From: Tubiluchus corallicola
Lineage: Eukaryota; Priapulida; Priapulimorpha; Priapulimorphida; Tubiluchidae
NCBI GenBank assembly: GCA_030141605.1
Contig: JAQGDQ010000552.1
Location: 80,393-144,392, forward strand
Length of the DNA: 64,000 nucleotides
Direction: 5' to 3'
Part shown: piece by piece, positions 58,601 through 64,000 of the stretch
Numbering within the stretch: the first letter of the stretch is position 1
Layout of the letters: the number at the start of each line of letters is the position of its first letter
The notes under the pieces: generated by a model
Told to the model about the DNA's origin: nothing
Seen by the model: the letters and a program-made list of their open reading frames with translations, nothing else
Databases searched by the model: none
Position numbers and translations under genes: made by a program

Positions 58601-61600
58601 CACTCAACTTTATCTCATCTTACACTATCTTACCTCACTCAATAATCTCACTCAACTTTATCTCATCTCACACTGTCTTACCTCACTCAATAATCTCACT
58701 CAACTTTATCTCATCTCACACTATCTTACCTCACTCAACTTTATCTCATCTTACACTATCTTACCTCACTCAATAACTTCACTCAACCTTGTCTCATCTC
58801 ACACTATCTTACCTCACTCAACTTTATCTCATCTCACACTATCTTACCTCACTCAATAACTTCACTCAACCTTGTCTCATCTCACACTATCTTACCTCAC
58901 TCAACTTTATCTCATCTTACACTATCTTACCTCACTCAATAATCTCACTCAACCTTATCTCATATCACATCATCTTACCTCACTCAACTTTATCTCATCT
59001 CACACTATCTTACCTCACTGAATAATTTCACTCAACCTTATCTCATCTCACACTATCTTGTCTCACTGAATAATCTCACTCAACCTTATCTCATCTCACA
59101 CTATCTTATCTCACTCAACCTTATCTCATCTCACACTATCTTACCTCACTGAATAAACTGACTCAACCTTATCTTATCTCACACTATCTTATCTCACTCA
59201 ACCTTATCTCATCTCACACTATCTTACCTCACTTAACTTAATCTCATCTCACACTATCTTACCTCACTCAACCTTATCTCATCTCACACTATTTTACCTC
59301 ATTCAACCTTATCTCATCTCACACTATCTTACCTCACTTAACTTAATCTCGTCTCACACTATCTTACCTCACTTAACTTAATCTCGTCTCACACTATCTT
59401 ACCTCACTTAACTTAATCTCGTCTCACACTATCTTACCTCACTTAACTTAATCTCGTCTCACACTATCTTACCTCACTTAACTTAATCTCGTCTCACACT
59501 ATCTTACCTCACTTAACTTAATCTCGTCTCACACTATCTTACCTCACTTAACTTAATCTCGTCTCACACTATCTTACCTCACTTAACTTAATCTCGTCTC
59601 ACACTATCTTACCTCACTTAACTTAATCTCGTCTCACACTATCTTACCTCACTTAACTTAATCTCGTCTCACACTATCTTACCTCACTTAACTTAATCTC
59701 GTCTCACACTATCTTACCTCACTCAACCTTATCTCATCTCACACTATCTTACCTCACTCAACCTTATCTAATCTCACACTATCTTACCTCACTCAACCTT
59801 ATCTCATCTCACTGAATAATCTCACACAAACCTATTTCATCTCACCGAACAATCTCACTCAATCTTGCATATTGCATATATTGCAGAGTTCAAACTTTTT
59901 AAGAAAACAAAAAGCACGGAAAAATTACATAAAATAAATGTGGAATACGAATATATTTACTAGACGATGTAGTTTTGTTCATTACAAGAAACCCACCTGT
60001 ATATAGAGATTATAAGCTACAGGTATTCGAGTGACAGTCAAGAGAAAATCACTCCATTTCATCGTGTTTTTCAACTGCAGAATAACCGTGTACACCAGGT
60101 CCGTATCTCCACTGTCAATTGCTTTGGTAAGCGCTAGATCGTCTCTCTTGATTTTCATCAGTAACGGCACTTGCTCGGATGCACGAGGTTCGTGATCTAA
60201 CAGCTGCCAAAACGTTTAAAGTTTTAAATGCCATTAATTTGCGTTTAGAGCAATTTGTTGCTGTTCAGTCGCTCAGAAGCTACACACTAAGTAGAGAAAG
60301 AACTGTCACTCACGCAGTGCCGACCCTGTTGTGCAAGTGTGAGGTAGTGTATCTTTTTGACTAAATTTTCTTTTTATATGTACGTTTCGTTTTACACAAT
60401 ACTAAAACAATGACTGAAAATTTTCTGAAGCAGCACCCCCCATGTATTGTAGGGCACTGACCCAAACTGTAGATCAACACTATCTACTCTTTAAAATATT
60501 GAAAGAAAACATTCTATTTTTTCTAAAATGACTTAAGTGAACGAATTATTACCACAAAAACACAATTTCAAATTCGCACATCTAGTTCTTCACAGTTACA
60601 TGCATTTCGCCATTCGCTAGTTAGACGGGCACTGGCGCTTCCCTGTTGAAAATGCATTGCACAAAGAACAGGTGCTGTACCTCTCAGTTCAGATGTGTTA
60701 ATTTCTGACGAACTACACGTGTTCGAACAGCTCATGCATGCGTAAGCATAGCTGTAAATTTGAATTTGAATTTTTATCTTAAAACTTGCCAAGTTTTAGT
60801 ACAACACACTGAATACCTTACAGTAGCACTGTACTTCAACTTTCGCTTTCGTAAACACGTGCAACACGTTTGCAGAATATTTTTGCTGTTGAAAATTATG
60901 TTACTTTGTGATGTCACCAAAAGTTGGGCTCGTTCGTCGTTAACTAAGTTTTTAATCAATCACTTAATTATCAGAAATGCTTTTACAGTATTAATTGTGT
61001 TAAAATGTATACTTTTAACGGGCTTAAAAATGCTATAGTATATGAAAAATCATTCTGCCTTTCTTTAACCACAGTTTGCCATGTAGTTTAAACATAGATA
61101 TCCAGTAATATAGTGGCACAATGGCACACATTGATTCACCAACATGAACCACCCTAATTAACGAATAATTTTGTTGACTTGCGATGTATTTGAGAAGATA
61201 AAAACACAAGAAAATCTTCCACTTACATAAAGCTTAAAAATTCGTCTTGAAATTTTATACCACTTACATACTGTCTTTTTGCATGAGGGGCTTGCATCGG
61301 CAGTAAACTTGTAGATTAAAACTAGCGTGACGACCGTTAGGCGAAGTCATTAAGTCATTTGAAGCAAGTTTTGATAACATTAAATAAAGTTTGAAAAAAT
61401 AATCAGAGCATTCGTAGCATACGTGTTGCTAATTAAGTAAAATTTTAAATTTCTGTATCTTGTCAATAAGATTAAAAATACGTTTTTGGCTAGTGAGTGG
61501 CACACCCTGGAGGGTGAGTCAGCGACATTTTACCAATTGGCACAAACATTTTAAATTATTATTTCTTAGTTGCATAAGTTTTTCCAGCCGGTAAGTGAAA

Positions 61601-63910
61601 TGCTAAGTAATATAAAAACATTAAATTTAAAAATACTATATTAAAAATATAGTAATTGCATGGAAAGTTTTTGGGACATAGTTTAACATTTTCGTTTCTT
61701 CCCCTGATTTACATTGTGCCTATATGACATCATGTAATGACACCGTCGGAACGGTATTGCGGGAGATTTAAAATGAAAACAAACAAAAATTAGTTTCAAC
61801 GTGAATACAATATGTGCACAAAATTGCTGTAAAGTAGTATAATTTTGTAAGACGATTTTTCTGAAGACTGCTTCAGTTACCCCTTGTCGTTCAAGTCATT
61901 GTATAGGATCATAAGATTACCCGTATTGCCAGTTGCGTTCGGCCACAGTCGGAAGCTTTACTGGCTATCTCCGAGTAAGAGATACCCGGTGTGTGACCTA
62001 ACTTGTCCGTAATGGCTTGAGCTACAGTCTCGTCATCAATACTTGTCTGTTGCACCTAAACAAGTACATTGGTAATAATGACAGCGATAATCGTGAGCTT
62101 ACGGGACATAAATTGTGTGCTTGCATAACAAAATCGTTCATCAGTCGGCAACTAAGCTTTTCTAATTATCACATATCCTTAATCTCCATTTCATGAAGAT
62201 CATTTTGATACCAAATTCATTACTCTATGTTATTTCTAAGCTGAAATAATCCACATTGAAGTTGAGGTGCAGGCTGCACACTGAAAAACATAATCTTGAA
62301 AAAATCGCTGTTAAAGTCAGCCATTGTTTTTTGTCTCATTTCTACAAAACACTTAGCAACCGCACAAATATTGGTTGCTATGGACTTTGCAAGAACACAT
62401 TATATTAGTAGATGGCTCTTCCTGATGAAGATATGGCCTTGGCAACAGGAATCCCCCCCCCCCCCGAGGCAAAATGACAGCTTCCAGGAGCTGCAATTGG
62501 AGTTATAAAGTTTTTTACGATTGCAGTACTAGTTTCTAGTCAGAAAAGTGAGTGAGGGGTAATAAAATTAGATTTTTCATATTTTTGAACATTTTCATGA
62601 CAATTTGGTACTAGAATATAAAGTCCAATATATTTTGCATTTGTTTTTACAAAAAACAAAAAATTGATATTTGACCAAATTTTTCGTGCATTCTGCTTTG
62701 AAGCATCATAACGTAGTTTTAACTATGCCGACTTACGGGCGGTTTTGTTTTGCAAGCACACAAATAATTATCACACGAAAAACTCAGACAGGATTATTGA
62801 CAAGCAGTTTATGTTAAGCCACAACTGAAGTGTCGGGTCATATAACTTTTCTTTCTGACTTTTCCGGACCAAATATTGATTTTCCATGACCAAGACAAGC
62901 AGAAATTGTATTACCAGTAAACATGTTCAACAATTTTGTGTATGGACATTCATACATGTACTGATATATAATGTGTCAGCACAGTTGCAATAGTGCTAAC
63001 GCAATTACACTAATCACATTAAATAAACTTTCTTAATCCAATCATGATTTTTGTAACAGAAGTCGAAAATGGGAGCCTGCCATAGCAAAATTTCATTGGA
63101 ACGCGAATCACTGAAAAACATGTTTGGAAAAATATCGATTCACGGTGATGATTTTTGCAACCCTTTCCAATTTCCCCGACTTTTCGCCCCATTTTCACCA
63201 TTTTCCCTGAATTTTTACCAACTTATCCTTTTCCCCGACTTTTCTCTGACTTTCCAGGATAACCTGTATTCTCAAGGATTTTGCCTGATCATGGGAACCC
63301 CGTTTTGCTTACAGGCTAACGCAGACAAGGGGCAGTCAGTTCACTCACATACCGACACAATGACACAAATTTTGATTTTCGAACTCGAATCAAACCAAAT
63401 TTGAAGATTTCAAATCTAAATCGAATTTGAATTCAATTTCAAAGATTTCCGAATCATTAACAAAAAGTAGTCCCGCAAAGATCTTGCATATTTGATTTTA
63501 TTCTGCAGTAAAAACGCTAATATTTGTTTAAAAATTGTGCAAACAAATCACAGCTAAATTGAGCTGATTACAGTTTAATGACAAAGAATGCACGTAGGTG
63601 AAGTGGTGACTTATTCGAATCCTTAAGTTTGAAATGAATTCGAACTCGTCGAATCGAATTCAAACGTCCAGTGCTCATCCTAGTACACAGACGAAAATGC
63701 GGAAGACGTTGACTTATCACTTGATAAAAGTCATTAATAAAAAAAACAACAACAACAAGACGTACCTTATAGCAGGCCCAGTGTGCCAGTATTCGACTAG
63801 CGCCCTCTGTGTCAGGTATCTTGAGATACTCGCAGATTCGTATAGCGAGCGGATACTGCCGGCGTAAGACGAGTCGGTCGATGAGCACGCGAAGTGTCAG
63901 CTGTTCCAAT
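47341..63910 (-). CDS. VPS16: VPS16, C-terminal half (nine exons, 5' end outside window)
   Basis: Core subunit of the HOPS and CORVET complexes that tether endosomes, lysosomes and autophagosomes. In transcript order the exons are 63766-63910, 61921-62055, 59997-60203, 57242-57346, 55911-55988, 53983-54152, 51970-52066, 49897-50003 and 47341-47485, all GT-AG with matching phases, totalling about 395 residues and a stop (TAG at 47341-47343). This corresponds to the Vps16 C-terminal alpha-solenoid; animal VPS16 is about 840 residues, so roughly half is missing to the right. Family landmarks in order: [131 protein letters not shown]. It reads towards the guanylate cyclase gene. No frameshift or internal stop seen. 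Confidence 0.94.
47490..48830. other. VPS16 intron, unassigned part
   Basis: A C-run at about 47671, then a (TTTA)n start at 47768 and a low-complexity stretch to about 48600 that resembles a LINE 3' untranslated region, similar in style to 10345-10520. No coding motif. Confidence 0.35.
48835..49320 (+). mobile_element. 5S-rRNA-derived SINE (SINE3-like)
   Basis: 48868-48945 carries the 5S rRNA internal promoter and 3' half: AAGTTAAGCAACGTAGAGCC, TGGTTAGTACTTGGATGGGT, GACCGCCTAGGAATGCCAGG, TGCTGTACGC. The 5' half (CCACGCGTTACCCTCCATCC) is diverged, so this is not a normal 5S gene. A GC-rich unrelated body follows to about 49320. The head-plus-body layout fits SINEs with a 5S-derived head. It lies in a VPS16 intron, antisense. 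Confidence 0.65.
49321..49896. other. VPS16 intron, unassigned part
   Basis: No exon or element recognised. Confidence 0.35.
49897..50003 (-). CDS. VPS16: VPS16 second-last exon
   Basis: [20 protein letters not shown], then [15 protein letters not shown]. Acceptor TTTTCAG|CCA, donor CTTGG|GTAAGT on the minus strand, phase 2 out. Confidence 0.92.
50035..50630 (-). mobile_element. ~590-bp MITE family, copy 5
   Basis: Starts near GGAAGACAGGATGATTTTTC and ends GGTCCAGTTTTCCTTTAA, same orientation as the 42362 copy. On the VPS16 strand it ends about 32 bp before the acceptor of exon 49897-50003, very close to where the branch point should be. Confidence 0.82.
50744..51375 (+). mobile_element. 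~660-bp TIR element, family TGTG, copy 5
   Basis: TGTGTGCTTGCACAGTAAAA ... TGGTTTGCAATCACACA; interior matches the 7073 copy with several deletions. Confidence 0.82.
51495..51930. repeat. Cluster of TGACCTTTGACCT (DR1-like) motifs
   Basis: AGGTCAAAGGTCA or its complement, exact or with 1-2 changes, occurs at about 51503, 51688, 51781, 51820 and 51902, with extra half-sites at 51776, 51847 and 51861. The spacing is irregular and the intervening sequence is related (TAGTAAATAAAGATAAAA), so this is a decayed tandem repeat. The motif equals a nuclear-receptor DR1 element. Confidence 0.7.
51970..52066 (-). CDS. VPS16: VPS16 exon (third from last)
   Basis: [20 protein letters not shown], then [13 protein letters not shown]: the best-conserved block of the C-terminal solenoid. 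Acceptor TTTTAG|G, donor ATGAG|GTTGGT, phase 0 out. Confidence 0.94.
52085..52484. mobile_element. ~390-bp TIR element, family 7, copy 3
   Basis: TGCAATAAGCCCTTTCACAG ... CTGTGAAGGCTTATTGCA. Carries AGGTCAAAGGTTAAG near one end and CTTACCCTTTGACCT near the other. It starts 19 bp from the exon at 51970-52066, i.e. inside the acceptor tract region of that exon on the minus strand. Confidence 0.85.
52610..52735. mobile_element. hAT MITE remnant (TTCGAATT-rich)
   Basis: CAAAGATTCGAATTAAAAAT and CAATTCAATTCGAATATATT then AGTAGCGAATGTTCACACAT: a decayed relative of the 22749 element. Confidence 0.5.
53278..53370. repeat. (GTCA/GTGA)n tetranucleotide repeat
   Basis: About 23 tetramers of CAGT and GAGT in a VPS16 intron. 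Confidence 0.92.
53523..53888. mobile_element. hAT element with perfect 8-bp duplication
   Basis: TAGTGGTTCCCAAAGT ... AAGTTTGGGAACCACTG, flanked by CCTTAGGG at 53515-53522 and 53889-53896. 366 bp with G-runs and an internal palindrome (TTCGAGTAATAATTACTCGA). GTGGTTCCCAAA ends are typical of hAT/Charlie elements. Confidence 0.93.
53983..54152 (-). CDS. VPS16: VPS16 exon (fourth from last)
   Basis: [39 protein letters not shown] and [10 protein letters not shown]: helical hairpin plus the LSLHDT motif of VPS16. Acceptor TTCCTAG|CAA, donor AGAAG|GTTTGT, phase 2. Confidence 0.94.
54170..55347. repeat. 32-bp minisatellite, ~37 copies, 96-bp higher-order unit
   Basis: Unit GCGAGTAAATGCAGATAAGA GGGGACCACGGG (split for length). 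Between 54300 and 54900 three variants cycle in order (ACAAGG, ACTGGG, ACGGGG), giving a 96-bp higher-order repeat of about six cycles; outer units vary otherwise (GTTAATG, GAAAATG, AATAAAG). As 32 is not a multiple of three and the minus strand lacks stops, all three minus frames stay open for 260-290 codons. It starts about 18 bp from the acceptor of exon 53983-54152. Confidence 0.95.
55375..55500. mobile_element. Family 8 repeat fragment
   Basis: AATTCGTCTTGAAATCACCT and GGGCTTGCGTAGCAGTAACG are shared with 61245-61310 and 9370-9410. Confidence 0.5.
55530..55662. repeat. (CA)n microsatellite
   Basis: Impure CA/CG repeats, then about 80 bp of nearly pure CA with one interruption (ACCACACA near 55612). 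Confidence 0.95.
55911..55988 (-). CDS. VPS16: VPS16 exon (fifth from last)
   Basis: [20 protein letters not shown] then NELMTK; matches the A...F.KAKNEFA.K helix of VPS16. Acceptor TTGCCAG|GAA, donor ACAAAG|GTAACT, phase 0. Confidence 0.9.
56377..56899. mobile_element. TIR element with CAGGGATGAGAAT ends
   Basis: CAGGGATGAGAATG ... ATTCTCATCCCTG, flanked by CAGTCC on both sides (56371-56376, 56900-56905). A 6-bp identity may be part of an 8-bp hAT duplication. 523 bp, non-coding. Confidence 0.82.
56955..57065. repeat. ~50-bp tandem pair
   Basis: GGTTTTCACAACAATACAAT ... GGATATTTAGAGAAACACCA is repeated once with small changes. VPS16 intron. Confidence 0.7.
57242..57346 (-). CDS. VPS16: VPS16 exon (sixth from last)
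   Basis: [20 protein letters not shown] then [15 protein letters not shown]: the K..Q....L.DLY.Q.D...E region. Acceptor TTTCTAG|CTG, donor CAGGAG|GTAAAA, phase 0. Confidence 0.9.
57430..59860. repeat. 2.4-kb CTCA-rich satellite-like array
   Basis: Two parts. 57430-59330 mixes a ~35-bp unit (CTCACTCAACTTTATCTCAT CTCACACTATCTTAC, split) with a 13-14-bp spacer (CTCAATAATCT/CTCAATAACTT) in shifting order. 59335-59715 is about 11 near-identical 35-bp units (ACCTCACTTAACTTAATCTC-GTCTCACACTATCTT), freshly homogenised. One strand is almost purine-only for long tracts apart from T. VPS16 intron. Confidence 0.95.
59997..60203 (-). CDS. VPS16: VPS16 exon (seventh from last)
   Basis: [56 protein letters not shown]: the longest VPS16 exon here and the clearest match ([10 protein letters not shown] is near-invariant). 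Acceptor TTGGCAG|CTG, donor ATACAG|GTGGGT, phase 0. Confidence 0.96.
60451..61069 (+). mobile_element. ~590-bp MITE family, copy 6
   Basis: From GACCCAAACTGTAGATCAAC (left tip lost) to CATTCTGCCTTTCTTTAAC, orientation as in 13622. VPS16 intron. Confidence 0.8.
61195..61700. mobile_element. Family 8 repeat, uninterrupted copy
   Basis: Shares AAAATAATCAGAG, GTGAAATGCTAAGTAATATA and TTTTTGGGACATAGTTTAA with 9290-10130. Defines what the 9290 copy looked like before the nested insertion. Confidence 0.55.
61921..62055 (-). CDS. VPS16: VPS16 exon (eighth from last)
   Basis: [45 protein letters not shown]; matches the I..KLG...G.SY..IA..A...GR..LAI block. Acceptor GTTTAG|GTG, donor ACGG|GTAATC, phase 0. 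Confidence 0.94.
62114..62762 (+). mobile_element. ~660-bp TIR element, family TGTG, copy 6
   Basis: TGTGTGCTTGCATAACAAAA ... GTTTTGCAAGCACACA, interior as in the 7073 copy, with a poly-C expansion at about 62450. Confidence 0.85.
62763..63365. other. VPS16 intron, unassigned part
   Basis: No exon recognised. 63135-63260 contains repeated CCCCGACTTTTC / TTTCCCTGA phrases, possibly a decayed short tandem repeat or transposon end. Confidence 0.35.
63370..63690. mobile_element. hAT MITE remnant (TTCGAATT-rich)
   Basis: CGAACTCGAATCAAACCAAA at the left and GAATCGAATTCAAACGTCCA then GTGCTCATCCTAGTA at the right resemble the 22749 element with decayed termini. Confidence 0.6.
63766..63910 (-). 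CDS. VPS16: VPS16 exon (ninth from last; first in window)
   Basis: [32 protein letters not shown] and [11 protein letters not shown], all typical of VPS16. Acceptor CATCCAG|A, so one base completes a codon from an exon beyond the window; donor TATAAG|GTACGT, phase 0. 63911-64000 is intron. Confidence 0.95.
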
Positions 63911-64000
63911 CTGGATGCGGTGGTTAAGAATTTGTTTGTTTGTTTGTATATAATTTTGTATAATTGCTTTTATTTTTTGTTTAATTGTGTGAGTGTATGT

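Overview
This is animal nuclear DNA, AT-rich and dense in introns. The genes are split into 69-245 bp coding exons with GT-AG junctions and are read on both strands, and repeats fill the introns. The protein families (DLGAP/GKAP, receptor guanylate cyclase, VPS16) are bilaterian. The load of tandem repeats and short transposon relics suggests an invertebrate, but I cannot name the species from sequence alone.

Layout. (1) 270-635 (+): last coding exon of a DLGAP/SAPAP (GKAP-domain) scaffold gene, followed by a long 3' region that holds a 90-bp minisatellite and LINE remnants. (2) 5476-43158 (+): a complete receptor-type (natriuretic-peptide-receptor-like) guanylate cyclase in 24 coding exons. 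Every junction phase agrees, giving 1122 residues: signal peptide, ANF-receptor-like ectodomain, one membrane segment, pseudokinase domain, coiled-coil hinge and cyclase domain. (3) 47341-63910 (-): the 3' half (nine exons, about 395 residues) of VPS16, a HOPS/CORVET tethering subunit; its 5' half lies beyond the right edge. Genes 2 and 3 are convergent, with stop codons about 4.2 kb apart. The three genes do unrelated jobs (synaptic scaffold, cGMP signalling, endolysosomal fusion), and I see no operon-like or functional link.

Introns and intergenic DNA hold at least four pogo/Tigger-type MITE families (TA-flanked, CAGT ends), several hAT-type elements with 6-8 bp target duplications, a ~660-bp TIR family (TGTGTGCTTGC ends, six copies), a ~590-bp family (six copies), a ~390-bp family carrying AGGTCAAAGGTTA motifs (three copies), a 5S-rRNA-derived sequence, a foldback element with a hammerhead-like core, LINE and Ty3/gypsy reverse-transcriptase fragments, and more than ten minisatellites with 20-136 bp units, including a 2.4-kb CTCA-rich array and a 32-bp array with 96-bp higher-order structure.

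The most notable points are: the cyclase domain has Met where the family has its transition-state Asn, with the other key residues kept; two exons (9 and 23) have decayed downstream copies of their 3' ends that still carry the splice donor; and four hairpin-bearing repeats sit directly before the cyclase start codon. I did not find a clearly new multi-gene system.
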